Assembly (NCBI RefSeq): GCF_000765675.1
Contig: NZ_JRPA02000005.1
Span: 1-64,000, forward strand
Direction: 5' to 3'
Length of the DNA: 64,000 nt
DNA from: Helicobacter sp. MIT 05-5294
GTDB taxonomy: Bacteria; Campylobacterota; Campylobacteria; Campylobacterales; Helicobacteraceae
In this document: positions 26,129-35,816 of the stretch, one piece after another
Layout: every line of letters begins with the position of its first letter
How positions within the stretch are numbered: the first letter of the stretch is position 1
Made by a program: the position numbers and the translations under genes
Notes under the pieces: generated by a model
Databases searched by the model: none
Told to the model about the DNA's origin: nothing
Seen by the model: only the letters and a program-made list of their open reading frames with translations

Positions 26129-26893
26129 TTATTCAAATTGGCTAACGCGTTGATTTGGAGGTAAGAATGTTAGTAATTTCGCTTCAAGTGCGCGTGGGTT
26201 ATCCCCTGCTTGAATAGACATAATCCCTTCAATGATTAGCAATTTTACCAACGCCTCATCAGCGGCGCGAACTTTTAGAATGTTGGCAATTGGTGAACCC
26301 ACAACATTCCCTACAAAAGAACCATAAAATGTAGTCAGCAAAGCAACCGCCATCGCAGGTCCAATAGAGGCTGGGTCGGACATATTTAAAAGCATCGCAA
26401 CTAATCCAATCAAAGTTCCTAGCATTCCATAAGAACCCGCAAAAGCAGCCCAAGTATCAAAAATACCTGCATTATCTTTGTGTCGCTCTAGCGTTCTATC
26501 CATATCGGTTTCTAGCAAATCACGAATGCTATCAGGCTCTGCGCCGTCAATCGCCATATTTAAACCGCGTTTTAAAAATTCGTTTTCTTCTTGGTTGGAT
26601 TGTTGCTCCAAAGAAAGAATCCCATCGCGTCTTGCTTGTGTGGAATAATCCACGAGCTTTTTAATGAGTCCCGGAACATCAAAAGTTTGAGGTTTGAAAG
26701 CAATCATAAAGAAAGTGAAGCATTTTTTCATACTTTCCATTTTATAAGCAATCAACAAACTTGTAATAGAACCACCAACGGTAATAAGAATCGAAGGAAC
26801 ATCAAGGTAAGGTCCGATTCCTACACCAAGCATCATCGCAGTGCCTAGAAGCAATAGCGATAACGAAATACCCGCAACTGAACCCAAATCCAT
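26129..26893 (-). CDS. motA: flagellar stator protein MotA
   Basis: MotA forms the cytoplasmic face of the stator ring and drives rotor rotation. The 254-residue protein shows four membrane spans, two near the N-terminus and two around residues 150-205. The conserved DTWAAFAGSYGMLGTLIGLV block and the charged cytoplasmic loop that contacts FliG are also seen. It is first in the motA-motB-fliP unit and ends 9 bases before motB. It diverges from glmU across a very AT-rich 125-base spacer. Confidence 0.96.
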   Translation of the reverse strand: MDLGSVAGISLSLLLLGTAMMLGVGIGPYLDVPSILITVGGSITSLLIAYKMESMKKCFTFFMIAFKPQTFDVPGLIKKLVDYSTQARRDGILSLEQQSNQEENEFLKRGLNMAIDGAEPDSIRDLLETDMDRTLERHKDNAGIFDTWAAFAGSYGMLGTLIGLVAMLLNMSDPASIGPAMAVALLTTFYGSFVGNVVGSPIANILKVRAADEALVKLLIIEGIMSIQAGDNPRALEAKLLTFLPPNQRVSQFE

Positions 26894-27018
26894 GGCTTAC
26901 TTCCTTAAAAAGTAGAAAATTTCAACCCGAAATAAAAATTTTGATTTTAAAACAAAAATTTTAAACTTTATTGTGTTAAAATTTGTTTAAATTATCTTTA
27001 AAAGGCGTGGAATCTTTA

Positions 27019-28329
27019 ATGATGAATAATAGTTCCTTATCAATCGTGATTTTAGCAGCAGGAAAAGGCACGCGTATGAAATCTAGCATTCCTAAAGTGT
27101 TGCATAGAATCTGTGGGCGCGAAATGCTTTATTATAGCATTAAAGAATCTCTAAAATTAAGCGATGATGTTTGTGTGATTTTGGGATTTGAGCAAGAACG
27201 AATTGCTGTGAAAATGCGAGAATATTTTGGGGATAAGATTCGGTTTTTGAGCCAAGATTTAGCGAATTTTCCCGGAACAGGCGGTGCGCTTAGGAGTTAT
27301 ACACCTAAATACGAAAAAATCTTGGTTTTAAATGGCGATATGCCCTTAGTGCAAGCAGAAGAGTTGGAGAAATTTATCACGCATTCATCGGAAATTATCG
27401 TCAGTGTGCTTGATGTGCCAAATACCAATGGCTATGGGCGCGTTGTGATTCAAGAAGGCGCAGTGCAGGGAATCGTAGAAGAAAAAGACGCGAATCCCGA
27501 GATTCTAGCTCTTAGCACACTTAATGCCGGAGTGTATTGCTTCGATAGAAAGATTTTAGAATCTTATGTGTCTGTTTTGAATAATCATAACGCGCAAAAG
27601 GAATATTATTTGACAGATATTATTGCATTGGCTCGTAAGGATTCTGTGCATATTGCACCATTATTTGTAGAAATGACAAACTTTAAGGGTGTCAATGATA
27701 AGCTAGATCTTGCGAGGGCGGAGGAGATTCTAGGAGATAGAATCAAAGAATCTTGGCTAAAAAAAGGTGTGTTAATGCGCCTTCCAAATACTATCTATAT
27801 AGAAGAGGGTGTGGAGTTTGTGGGAGAATGTATCATAGAAAATGGCGTGAGTATTTGCGGGGATTCTAAGATTATAGAATCGCACATTAAGGCGCAAAGC
27901 GTGATAGAATCTAGTATTGTGGAAAAAAGTGATGTGGGACCTTTGGCGCATTTGCGTCCGCAAAGTATCATTAAAAACACACATATTGGAAATTTCGTAG
28001 AAGTGAAAAAATCCCAACTTGATGGCGTGAAAGTGGGGCATTTGAGTTATCTTGGAGATAGCGAAGTGGGAAGCGGAACAAACATTGGAGCGGGTTTTAT
28101 CACTTGTAATTATGATGGCAAAGGCAAACATCAAACTATTATTGGGAAGAATGTTTTTATCGGCAGCGATTCTCAAGCGGTAGCTCCTGTGGTGATTGAA
28201 GATAATTGTTTGATTGGTGCGGGAAGCACGATTCGGCAAAATATTAAAAAAGGCGAGTTGTTTGCTACAATCGGAAAAGAAATTATAAAAGAGGGATTCT
28301 TTTATAAATTTTTTGATAAAAAACCATAA
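27019..28329 (+). CDS. glmU: bifunctional UDP-GlcNAc pyrophosphorylase / GlcN-1-P acetyltransferase
   Basis: GlmU makes UDP-GlcNAc for peptidoglycan, lipid A and glycans. From ATG 27019 the product has 436 residues. The N-terminal uridylyltransferase half starts with ILAAGKGTRMKS. The C-terminal half is a left-handed beta helix of hexapeptide repeats ending in the acetyl-transfer region HLSYLGDSEVG, then GAGFITCNYDGK. The frame is open upstream to 26983, and GTG 27007 is a second possible start. thiS follows after 27 bases. Confidence 0.95.
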   Translation: MMNNSSLSIVILAAGKGTRMKSSIPKVLHRICGREMLYYSIKESLKLSDDVCVILGFEQERIAVKMREYFGDKIRFLSQDLANFPGTGGALRSYTPKYEKILVLNGDMPLVQAEELEKFITHSSEIIVSVLDVPNTNGYGRVVIQEGAVQGIVEEKDANPEILALSTLNAGVYCFDRKILESYVSVLNNHNAQKEYYLTDIIALARKDSVHIAPLFVEMTNFKGVNDKLDLARAEEILGDRIKESWLKKGVLMRLPNTIYIEEGVEFVGECIIENGVSICGDSKIIESHIKAQSVIESSIVEKSDVGPLAHLRPQSIIKNTHIGNFVEVKKSQLDGVKVGHLSYLGDSEVGSGTNIGAGFITCNYDGKGKHQTIIGKNVFIGSDSQAVAPVVIEDNCLIGAGSTIRQNIKKGELFATIGKEIIKEGFFYKFFDKKP

Positions 28330-28356
28330 ATTTATTTCAAGATTAAAGGAAAATAA

Positions 28357-28554
28357 GTGCAAATCAAACTAAATGGAAAGTTGATTGATACGGAATCTAA
28401 AAATGTTTTGGAGTTGTTGCAAGAATATAAGATTGAGACAAAGAGCGTTGCAGTGGCAATTAATCTTGAAGTGATTAAACAAGCGCAATGGGATTCTTGT
28501 TTGCTAAAAGAAAATGATGTAGTAGAATGCCTTACCTTTATGGGCGGGGGATAA
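28357..28554 (+). CDS. thiS: sulfur carrier protein ThiS
   Basis: ThiS carries sulfur as a C-terminal thiocarboxylate for thiazole synthesis in the thiamine pathway. The 65-residue beta-grasp protein opens with QIKLNGK and ends in Met-Gly-Gly-Gly, so the functional Gly-Gly tail is intact. The start is GTG with TAAAGGA 6-7 bases upstream. thiF, thiG and thiH are not adjacent, so this copy sits away from its pathway. Confidence 0.88.
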   Translation: MQIKLNGKLIDTESKNVLELLQEYKIETKSVAVAINLEVIKQAQWDSCLLKENDVVECLTFMGGG

Positions 28555-28676
28555 AGATTGGAGAGTTTTGGGGCTTATAAAGAATCCACAACGCAAAGCA
28601 GATGAAAAATTTTGTTAAAGATTCTACAAAAAGCAAAATTTAGAATCTAAAATAAAATGTGTTAAAAAGGAAAAAA

Positions 28677-29687
28677 ATGAAAATTAAGACTTCTATTGTC
28701 GGAGTGAGTGGTTATACGGGATTGGAACTTGTCAAGTTACTGATAAATCACCCCGTTTTTGAGCTTAGCGCAGTTTATGCGAGTGAAAATCATCAAGAAT
28801 TATCCGCGTTGCATTCTTGCCTAAAAGATGTTATTAATCTCCCTGTATCTGAAGCGAATCTCACGCAGATTGCGCAAGAAAGTGAGTTGGTATTCCTTGC
28901 TTTGCCACACCAAAAAGCAATGGAATATGTCAAAGGTCTTTATGGAAAAGGAATTAAAATCGTGGATTTGTCCGCAGACTATCGTTTGAGTTTAGAAAAA
29001 TACGAGGAATCTTATTGCACACATTTAGACAAAGAGAATCTTAAAAATGCGATTTATGGGTTGCCTGAATTTAATCGCGCACAAATTGCTAAAACAGATT
29101 TGGTTGCAAATCCGGGTTGTTATCCCACTGCGTCTTTATTGGCGATTTTGCCTTTTGTTTCTTATTTGGATTCCAACCATACGCTATTTATTGATGCTAA
29201 AAGCGGAGTGAGTGGAGCGGGTAAAAAGCTCGTGCAAACTTCACATTTTGTAACAATTAATGAAAATCTTTTTGCTTATTCTCCTATTAATCACAGACAT
29301 TCGCCCGAAATTAACGAGCAGCTTAAAAAAATAGGTAAAGAGGATTTAAAAGCATTGTTTGTCCCACATTTGATTCCGCTTACACGCGGTATGCTTGTTT
29401 CTGTGTATGCGCGATTGAGAGAGCCCATTGACGCGTTGGAGGTTTTGGAAGAAAAGTATAGCAATGAGCCATTTGTCCGCATTCGGAAAACTTGCTCACA
29501 AATCAAAAATGTCGCAGGGACACATTTTTGCGATATTTTTGCCAAAACAGATGGTTTGGATTTGTTTATTACTTCAAGCATTGACAACTTATTGCGCGGT
29601 GCGAGTTCCCAAGCACTTGCAAATGCAAATCTGATGTTTGGGCTAGAGGAATCTTTAGGATTGCCACGCATTGCATACGCTCCATAG
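28677..29687 (+). CDS. argC: N-acetyl-gamma-glutamyl-phosphate reductase
   Basis: ArgC carries out the NADPH-dependent third step of arginine synthesis. From ATG 28677 (AAGG 4-7 bases upstream) the product has 336 residues. It has the Rossmann opening GVSGYTGLELVKLL, the catalytic cysteine in NPGCYPTA near residue 147 and the HRHSPE histidine block near residue 205. The GTG at 28659 is less likely as a start. It lies 26 kb from argF, so arginine genes are scattered here. Confidence 0.95.
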   Translation: MKIKTSIVGVSGYTGLELVKLLINHPVFELSAVYASENHQELSALHSCLKDVINLPVSEANLTQIAQESELVFLALPHQKAMEYVKGLYGKGIKIVDLSADYRLSLEKYEESYCTHLDKENLKNAIYGLPEFNRAQIAKTDLVANPGCYPTASLLAILPFVSYLDSNHTLFIDAKSGVSGAGKKLVQTSHFVTINENLFAYSPINHRHSPEINEQLKKIGKEDLKALFVPHLIPLTRGMLVSVYARLREPIDALEVLEEKYSNEPFVRIRKTCSQIKNVAGTHFCDIFAKTDGLDLFITSSIDNLLRGASSQALANANLMFGLEESLGLPRIAYAP

Positions 29688-29715
29688 ATATGGTTTGAAT
29701 TAAAGATAGCTTTCT

Positions 29716-30477
29716 ATGGCACAAGAGGAATTAAGGATTCAACAAGGGGCGATTTTTATCGCGGATTCCCATCATCATAGCCTTTACCAAAACACATTGG
29801 ATTCTGTATTTCAGAATCTCTTACAATCTCCTAGACGGCAAATTTTCCTTATGGGAGATATTTTTGATTTTTTGGTAGGAGGCGTTCAAAAGGCATTAGA
29901 AGACAACCAAACAACGCTGCAATTATTGGAGCAATTGTCCAAGATTCACGAAATTTATTATTTTGAAGGGAATCACGATTTTTTACTATCAAAGATTCCA
30001 TATTTTAAAAATATTCGTTGCTTTCCTTTGGAGGTTCAGCCAATTTGTTTTAAGTTCAGCGAAAAACAGGCTTATTTGGCGCATGGGGATATATTTTTAA
30101 ATTGGCATTATGCGTTGTATGTAAAAATTATGCGTCAGCCATTTCTCATTAAATTCTTAAATTTTCTTTCCTTTTTTTTGTATCAGAAAATCTTATCTTA
30201 CTCACAGAAAAAAATAAGATTCAAAAAACAAAATCAAGATTCTAATCAATTACCTCTAAATAGCGAAGAATTAGTGATTTCACGCATTAATAAATATCAA
30301 AAAAACTTAAATATTCCAGCAGAATCTTATATCATAGAAGGGCATTTCCATTGGGGAAAAAGTGTGAAATTTAATCAAATGAATTATATCGGGTTGCCAT
30401 TTTTTGCTTGTAAAAAAAAGTATTTTGTTGTAGAATATGCAAATTATTGTTTATCCTTAATTGAAAAGGAGTTTTGA
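29716..30477 (+). CDS. LpxH-like metallophosphoesterase
   Basis: The 253-residue calcineurin-like phosphoesterase has D17-S-H19, GDIFDFL near residue 47, GNHDFLL near residue 81, HGD near residue 117 and GHFHWG near residue 208, a full dinuclear metal site. LpxH cleaves UDP-2,3-diacylglucosamine in lipid A synthesis. Homologues with this layout in H. pylori (HP0394) lie directly before cheV3, as here. An insertion rich in Lys and Gln lies near residues 155-190. The first motif departs from the usual SDLHL, so the lipid A role is likely but not proven. Confidence 0.75.
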   Translation: MAQEELRIQQGAIFIADSHHHSLYQNTLDSVFQNLLQSPRRQIFLMGDIFDFLVGGVQKALEDNQTTLQLLEQLSKIHEIYYFEGNHDFLLSKIPYFKNIRCFPLEVQPICFKFSEKQAYLAHGDIFLNWHYALYVKIMRQPFLIKFLNFLSFFLYQKILSYSQKKIRFKKQNQDSNQLPLNSEELVISRINKYQKNLNIPAESYIIEGHFHWGKSVKFNQMNYIGLPFFACKKKYFVVEYANYCLSLIEKEF

Positions 30478-30478
30478 G

Positions 30479-31432
30479 GTGTCAAACTTTGAACGAGATG
30501 ATACTCTAAAGGTCGGAACCAACGAAATGGAGTTGGTAGATTTTAGAATTCACAAGCTTGAAAAAGGTAAGTTATATGAGGGGATTTATGGCATTAATGT
30601 TGCAAAAGTAAATGAGATTATTCGTTTGCCGGAGCTGACAGAATTGCCCGGTGTGCCTGATTATATAGAGGGGATTTTTGATTTGAGGGGAGTGGTAATT
30701 CCCGTCATTAATCTTGCAAAATGGATGAATGTTGAAGTTCCTAAAAACAAGAAGATTAAGCCACGCGTGATTATTGCAGAGTTTAATAACATTATGATAG
30801 GCTTTATTGTGCATGAAGCCAAGCGGATTCGTCGCATTAATTGGAAAGATATTGAACCTGCGCATTTTAGCTCTTCTATTGAAGCCAATATGGATAAGAG
30901 TAAGATTACGGGTGTTACAAGAATTGAGGGCGACCAAGTATTGTTAGTTTTGGATTTAGAAAGCATCGTGCAAGATTTGGGATTCTATCACCCAGAAATG
31001 AGTGCAGAACGCTCTTATAATAAGTTTAATGGATTAGCACTTGTGCTTGATGATAGCTCTATTGCAAGAAAAATCCTTAAAGAGTTTTTAGAAAAAATGG
31101 GATTTGATGTCGCAGAAGCCAATAATGGAGAGGCAGGACTTCAAAAGCTTGACAAGCTTTATGAAAACTATGGCGATAATCTAATTCATCAGCTCAAAAT
31201 TATCATTTCAGATATTGAAATGCCACAAATGGACGGGTTCCACTTTGCCGCTAAAGTCAAAGAAGATCCAAGATTTGCTAAGATTCCAATCGTCTTTAGC
31301 TCCTCTATTAGCGATAAATTCAGCGAAAGTCGTGGTAAAGAAGCGGGTGCAGAATCTTATCTTGTGAAGTTTGATGGAAATAAATTCCATGATGAAATTT
31401 CAAGAATTGTCAATAAATACAGCAATAATTAG
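30479..31432 (+). CDS. cheV: chemotaxis coupling protein CheV (CheW-REC)
   Basis: CheV joins a CheW-like coupling domain (about residues 20-165) to a C-terminal receiver domain (about 190-315). The receiver has the acidic pair in VLDDSS, the phospho-acceptor aspartate in ISDIEMP near residue 245 and the conserved lysine in YLVKFD. It couples receptors to CheA and may damp signalling. GTG 30479, with AAAAGGAG upstream and 1 base after the lpxH-like stop, is preferred over the longer frame start at 30461; it gives 317 residues. Order matches H. pylori CheV3. Confidence 0.93.
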   Translation: MSNFERDDTLKVGTNEMELVDFRIHKLEKGKLYEGIYGINVAKVNEIIRLPELTELPGVPDYIEGIFDLRGVVIPVINLAKWMNVEVPKNKKIKPRVIIAEFNNIMIGFIVHEAKRIRRINWKDIEPAHFSSSIEANMDKSKITGVTRIEGDQVLLVLDLESIVQDLGFYHPEMSAERSYNKFNGLALVLDDSSIARKILKEFLEKMGFDVAEANNGEAGLQKLDKLYENYGDNLIHQLKIIISDIEMPQMDGFHFAAKVKEDPRFAKIPIVFSSSISDKFSESRGKEAGAESYLVKFDGNKFHDEISRIVNKYSNN

Positions 31433-31464
31433 CGTAAATTTTATTTTGTAAGGAAGGTATAATT

Positions 31465-33909
31465 ATGGACGAAATGCAAGAAATACTAGAGGATTTTCTT
31501 ATTGAAGCTTTTGAAATGGTTGAACAGCTTGACCAAGATTTGGTGGAATTAGAAAATAATCCCGACGATTTGGATTTATTAAATAGAATCTTTAGGGTAG
31601 CTCATACCGTTAAGGGTTCGGGTTCGTTTTTGAATTTTTCAGTGCTAACACATCTAACACACCATATGGAAGATGTTTTGAATAAAGCAAGACATGGTGA
31701 ATTGGCGATTACTCCGGATATTATGGATGTTGTTTTGGAATCTATTGACTTTATGAAAAAATTGTTAAATGCGATTCGTGATAGTGGCACAGATGCAAAT
31801 ACAGGACTTGATGGTGATATTGCAAATGTCGTAGAGAGATTGGACGCAATTTCAAAAGGTGAAACACCACAAGCAAAAGCACCAAGTGAAGCTCCAGTAG
31901 CTGATTCAGCACCAGAATCTGCAGCCGCTCCAGCACCTGCTGCGGCTGATCCTGTGGCAGATGAGCCAGAACCTGATTATGCAAATATGTCTCCTGAAGA
32001 AGTGGAAAAAGAAATTGAAAGATTACTTAATAAGAGACAAGAGGAAGATAAGAAAAAACGAGAAGAAAAACGAGCAAAAGGTGAGCTAGATGATGTGCAA
32101 GCACCCGGAGAAGTTGGAGAAACTCCTGCTCCTGCTGCACCCGCACAAAAACCTGCACCAGCGGCAGCACCTAAACCCGCTGCTCCTGCTGCACCCAAAC
32201 CAGCAGCAGCGGAAGCGAAACCTGCTCCAAAACCACGCGGAGGCGAGGAAAGCAAAGCACCAGCAACTGCAATGGAGCAAACTATTCGCGTAGATGTCAA
32301 ACGCCTTGACAGCTTGATGAACTTGATTGGTGAGCTTGTTCTTGGTAAAAACCGCTTGATTAAAATCTACAACGATGTAGAGGAAAGATATGAGGGTGAG
32401 AAATTCTTAGAGGAATTAAATCAAGTCGTTGCTAGTGTTTCTATGGTTACCACAGATATTCAGTTGGCGGTTATGAAAACAAGAATGTTGCCTATTGGTA
32501 GGGTATTTAATAAATTCCCGCGTATGGTGCGCGACCTTTCAAGAGATCTTGGTAAGGAAATTGATTTGGTTATCAGCGGTGAAGAAACCGAGCTTGATAA
32601 GTCTATTGTAGAAGAGATTGGCGATCCATTGGTGCATTTGATTAGAAACGCTTGCGACCATGGTGTGGAATCCAAAGAAGATAGAGTTGCCGCAGGTAAG
32701 CCAGAAAAAGGAACGGTTGAACTCAAAGCTTACAACGAAGGAAATCATATCGTTGTAGAAATCAAAGACGATGGTAAAGGAATGGATCCTGATGTGTTGC
32801 GTTCTAAAGCAGTTGAAAAAGGTATCATTAGCGAACGCGAAGCGGATTCTATGACAGATAAAGAAGCGTATGGGTTGATTTTCAAGGCGGGATTCTCTAC
32901 TGCAAAAGTCGTTACTAATGTTAGCGGACGCGGGGTAGGAATGGATGTTGTGAAAACAAACATTGAAAAGCTTAATGGTATCATTGATGTGGAAAGCACA
33001 CATGGTGAAGGAACGACTTTAAAGCTTAAGATTCCATTGACTTTGGCTATTATTCAATCCTTGCTTGTTGGTGTGCAAGAAGAATTTTATGCGATTCCGC
33101 TTGCCTCCGTTATTGAAACCGTTAGAATCTCGCAAGATGAGATTTATACAGTGGAAAACAAAAGCGTATTACGCTTAAGAAATGAAGTGTTGCCACTTGT
33201 TCGATTGGCAGATATTTTTGGCGTAGATTCTGTTTTTGACGATTCTGAACAATCTTATGTAGTCGTTATTGGTTTGGCTGAAAACAAAATCGGCATCATT
33301 GTGGATTTCCTGATTGGACAAGAAGAAGTCGTTATTAAATCACTTGGTTCTTACCTCAAAGGCACAGATGGAATTGCGGGTGCGACCATTCGTGGAGATG
33401 GTAGAGTAACTTTGATTGTGGATATTGCTGCGATGATGCAAATGGCTAAAAATGTCAAGGTGAGCATTAATAAATTGATTCAAGAAAACGAAACTAAAAA
33501 AGAAAAGAGTTCGCCAAGTGATTATCAAGTCTTGATTGTTGATGATTCTATGACAGATAGGGCAATTATGAAAAAATCCCTCAAACCGCTTGGCATTACC
33601 CTAACAGAAGCAACTAATGGTGTAGAAGCATTAGATATTATTAAAAATGGCGATAAACACTTTGACGCTGTCCTAATTGATATTGAAATGCCAAAAATGG
33701 ACGGCTATACTTTGGCAGCAGAGATTCGTAAATATGCGAAATTCAAAAACCTACCTCTTATGGCGGTTACAAGTAGAACTAGCAAAACTGACAGAATGCG
33801 TGGCGTAGAATCAGGTATGACAGAGTATATTACAAAGCCTTATTCACCTGAATACTTAATGAATGTTGTAAAACGAAATATTAATTTAAATGTGGAGGTA
33901 ACTGAATAA
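31465..33909 (+). CDS. cheA: chemotaxis histidine kinase CheA fused to a receiver domain
   Basis: The 814-residue kinase has an HPt domain with the phosphorylated histidine H47 (RVAHTVKGSGS) and an Ala/Pro-rich linker (about residues 135-275). Next come a dimerisation helix pair, an ATPase domain with the N-box LIRNACDHGVE near residue 392 and G-box GRGVGMDVVK near residue 490, and a CheW-like domain. A C-terminal receiver (about 690-810) carries IDIEMPKMDG as its acceptor. CheA-REC fusions are standard in Campylobacterota. The receptor array is coupled through cheV and cheW on either side. cheW starts at the last base of the cheA stop. Confidence 0.96.
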   Translation: MDEMQEILEDFLIEAFEMVEQLDQDLVELENNPDDLDLLNRIFRVAHTVKGSGSFLNFSVLTHLTHHMEDVLNKARHGELAITPDIMDVVLESIDFMKKLLNAIRDSGTDANTGLDGDIANVVERLDAISKGETPQAKAPSEAPVADSAPESAAAPAPAAADPVADEPEPDYANMSPEEVEKEIERLLNKRQEEDKKKREEKRAKGELDDVQAPGEVGETPAPAAPAQKPAPAAAPKPAAPAAPKPAAAEAKPAPKPRGGEESKAPATAMEQTIRVDVKRLDSLMNLIGELVLGKNRLIKIYNDVEERYEGEKFLEELNQVVASVSMVTTDIQLAVMKTRMLPIGRVFNKFPRMVRDLSRDLGKEIDLVISGEETELDKSIVEEIGDPLVHLIRNACDHGVESKEDRVAAGKPEKGTVELKAYNEGNHIVVEIKDDGKGMDPDVLRSKAVEKGIISEREADSMTDKEAYGLIFKAGFSTAKVVTNVSGRGVGMDVVKTNIEKLNGIIDVESTHGEGTTLKLKIPLTLAIIQSLLVGVQEEFYAIPLASVIETVRISQDEIYTVENKSVLRLRNEVLPLVRLADIFGVDSVFDDSEQSYVVVIGLAENKIGIIVDFLIGQEEVVIKSLGSYLKGTDGIAGATIRGDGRVTLIVDIAAMMQMAKNVKVSINKLIQENETKKEKSSPSDYQVLIVDDSMTDRAIMKKSLKPLGITLTEATNGVEALDIIKNGDKHFDAVLIDIEMPKMDGYTLAAEIRKYAKFKNLPLMAVTSRTSKTDRMRGVESGMTEYITKPYSPEYLMNVVKRNINLNVEVTE

Positions 33910-34403
33910 TGAGTAATCAATTGCAAGATGTTTTACAAAAACAACAAGAACAAAAAAAACCAGCGGTTGAAACAGAAAATATTATTCAACTTGTTGCTTT
34001 CGTGGTAGGGTCAGAGGAATTTGCAGTGCCAATTTTGAGCATTCAAGAAATCATTAAACCACTAGAATACACGAGAGTTCCGGGAGTTCCAAACTATGTT
34101 TTAGGAGTCTTCAATATGCGTGGTTGGGTTGTGCCATTGATTAATTTGCGTTTAAAATTTGGTTTGCCTTATGAAAAACCAACAGAAGATACGCGCTATA
34201 TCGTGATTCGCAACCAAGAAGAAAGGGCAGGGTTTATTATAGATAGATTAACAGAAGCTGTGAGAATCAAAGAATCCAATATTGATCCAACTCCAGAAAC
34301 CTTTACGACGCAAGATGAGAACCTCATCTATGGTGTGGGCAAAAGAGATGATAGATTGATTACTATTTTGCGCCCTGAAGAACTTTTGAAACGCACTTTC
34401 TAA
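33909..34403 (+). CDS. cheW: chemotaxis coupling protein CheW
   Basis: CheW links chemoreceptors to CheA. The 164-residue protein is a single CheW domain after a polar leader of about 25 residues, with EFAVPILSIQEIIKPLEYTR near residue 40 and VPGVPNYVLGVFNMRG near residue 57. Its ATG shares one base with the cheA stop codon, so it is coupled to cheA. It is the last gene of the lpxH-cheV-cheA-cheW unit. Confidence 0.96.
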   Translation: MSNQLQDVLQKQQEQKKPAVETENIIQLVAFVVGSEEFAVPILSIQEIIKPLEYTRVPGVPNYVLGVFNMRGWVVPLINLRLKFGLPYEKPTEDTRYIVIRNQEERAGFIIDRLTEAVRIKESNIDPTPETFTTQDENLIYGVGKRDDRLITILRPEELLKRTF

Positions 34404-34418
34404 GTAGCTCTCCTTTAT

Positions 34419-34453
34419 GATTGTAAGATTCTACAAAGCTGGATCTTACAATC
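34419..34453 (+). terminator. candidate terminator of the chemotaxis unit
   Basis: GATTGTAAGAT (34419-34429) and ATCTTACAATC (34443-34453) are perfect 11-base inverted repeats with a 13-base loop, 15 bases after cheW. No clear T-run follows. Confidence 0.5.
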
Positions 34454-34544
34454 TTATTAAACCGAAATCTTCGTTTTTTGTTTAAGCTCCTGCTTGGCAT
34501 TGGCGCATTGAAATTTTACAATGGAATCCCATTAAGTTTATTAT

Positions 34545-34795
34545 TGTAGATTGCCACGACTTCTACGAAGTTTCGTAATGATGAGGGAATAAAGTCGCAG
34601 ATTGTTCTAAGATTATGGATTGCTTCACCTCGCAATGACCTGGGTCATCTACAATTCCACTACTTTGTTATTGTGAGGATTGCAAGGACGAAGCAATCTA
34701 TAATCTAAAATCTCGCCAAAAAAGATTCCATAGTAACATCTTTGGCAACCAAAGTTATAGATTGCCACGATTTTAGTAAGATAGAATCATTGGTA
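34545..34795. repeat. intergenic repeat cluster A (REP-like ATTGC/GCAAT units)
   Basis: The 406-base spacer between cheW and gpsA has no gene. After the terminator candidate it holds four related units. They are an ATTGCCACGA...GTAATGA palindrome at 34549-34583, GGATTGCTTCACCTCGCAATGA near 34618, TTGTGAGGATTGC...AAGCAATC near 34670-34700, and ATTGCCACGA again at 34760. Between the last two lies a module, ATCTCGCCAAAAAAGATTCC at 34710 onwards, repeated almost exactly in cluster B. Confidence 0.75.
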
Positions 34796-34809
34796 AGAAC
34801 AGATTGATT

Positions 34810-35694
34810 TTAGCTTGTCATTAAATCATTTAAACTTTCTTTGGGATTCTTGCCCTCCATAATTAGCGCAACTTCTTTTGCAATGGGAGTGTAGATTCCA
34901 TACTTTTGGCTGATAGCATAAATTTCTTGCGAAGTTTTTACACCCTCGGCAATTTCTCCAATTTCTTCTAAAATCTTAGGCAAGGTTTTCCCAAATGCTA
35001 ATCCTATGCCTACGCGAAAATTGCGCGAAAGAATGGAGTTTGCCGTGAGAAACAAATCTCCCGCACCCGATAATCCCAAAAATGTAGAATCCTGTGCGCC
35101 AAAATATTTTCCAAAACGCGTCATTTCTACCAAACCGCGAGCTACAAGCGAAGCGCGTGCGTTGTTGCCGAGATTCATTCCCTCGCAGATTCCACTTGCA
35201 ATTGCGATGACATTCTTGTATGCTCCTCCGATTTCTCCGCCTATCACATCGCTACAAGCATAAGGTTTAATGAAATTTGGAAACAAGCTCAACCATTCTT
35301 TGGCATTACTAATCTCTGAAGTATGGACATTTAACGCGCAAGGAAAGGAGTTTTGCACTTCTTTGGCGAAACTCGGTCCAGCAAGAAAACAAAGCTTACT
35401 ATGGGGATAAAATTTTTCAAAGATTTCGCTGACAAATTGCCCTTGTGCGATTCCTTTGGAAGCTACTAGAATCTTAGCTTGTTTGGGTAATGGGGAAGTT
35501 TCTAGCCAAGAATGTAGAGCAGAACTCGCAATTGCAACGATAAAAAAATCACTATCTTGTGCTTCTTGGGGAGTGATTTGGGATTGCATTGCTAAATCTT
35601 TGCGTGAGACGATATAGCAAGGATTGGTTTGACTAAAAGCAAAATGCAAGGCTTTCCCCCAAGCTCCACCACCAAAAACGCTTATTTTAGGCAT
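34810..35694 (-). CDS. gpsA: glycerol-3-phosphate dehydrogenase [NAD(P)+]
   Basis: GpsA makes sn-glycerol-3-phosphate for phospholipid synthesis. The 294-residue protein has the N-terminal dinucleotide loop FGGGAWGKALHFA. It also has LAGPSFAKEV near residue 103, the catalytic lysine in GGAYKNVIAIA near residue 157, and GLSGAGDLFLT near residue 206. It is somewhat shorter than the E. coli enzyme, as usual for Campylobacterota. It is transcribed alone from a spacer shared with fliI. Confidence 0.95.
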   Translation of the reverse strand: MPKISVFGGGAWGKALHFAFSQTNPCYIVSRKDLAMQSQITPQEAQDSDFFIVAIASSALHSWLETSPLPKQAKILVASKGIAQGQFVSEIFEKFYPHSKLCFLAGPSFAKEVQNSFPCALNVHTSEISNAKEWLSLFPNFIKPYACSDVIGGEIGGAYKNVIAIASGICEGMNLGNNARASLVARGLVEMTRFGKYFGAQDSTFLGLSGAGDLFLTANSILSRNFRVGIGLAFGKTLPKILEEIGEIAEGVKTSQEIYAISQKYGIYTPIAKEVALIMEGKNPKESLNDLMTS

Positions 35695-35816
35695 TTCTAT
35701 CCTTTTGGAAAATAAAATTTAAAACAAAACAAATGAATTAAAATTTTTGAAGCCATAATTTTAGTGAAAATATATTAAAATTTTACTTCGTTAAAATTAC
35801 AATAAAAGAGATTTGA

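Noticed and set aside
27772-28362. Minus-strand 196-codon frame antisense to glmU
   Set aside because: Long antisense frame over the hexapeptide-repeat half of glmU; product is rich in His, Phe and Asn as expected from antisense AT-rich codons.
32090-32293. Long plus- and minus-strand frames inside the cheA linker
   Set aside because: They are out-of-frame readings of the Ala/Pro-rich repeat; no ribosome sites and composition is that of the repeat.
34404-34809. Insertion sequence remnant in the cheW-gpsA spacer
   Set aside because: No transposase fragment or terminal inverted repeats; the content is explained by the REP-like modules.
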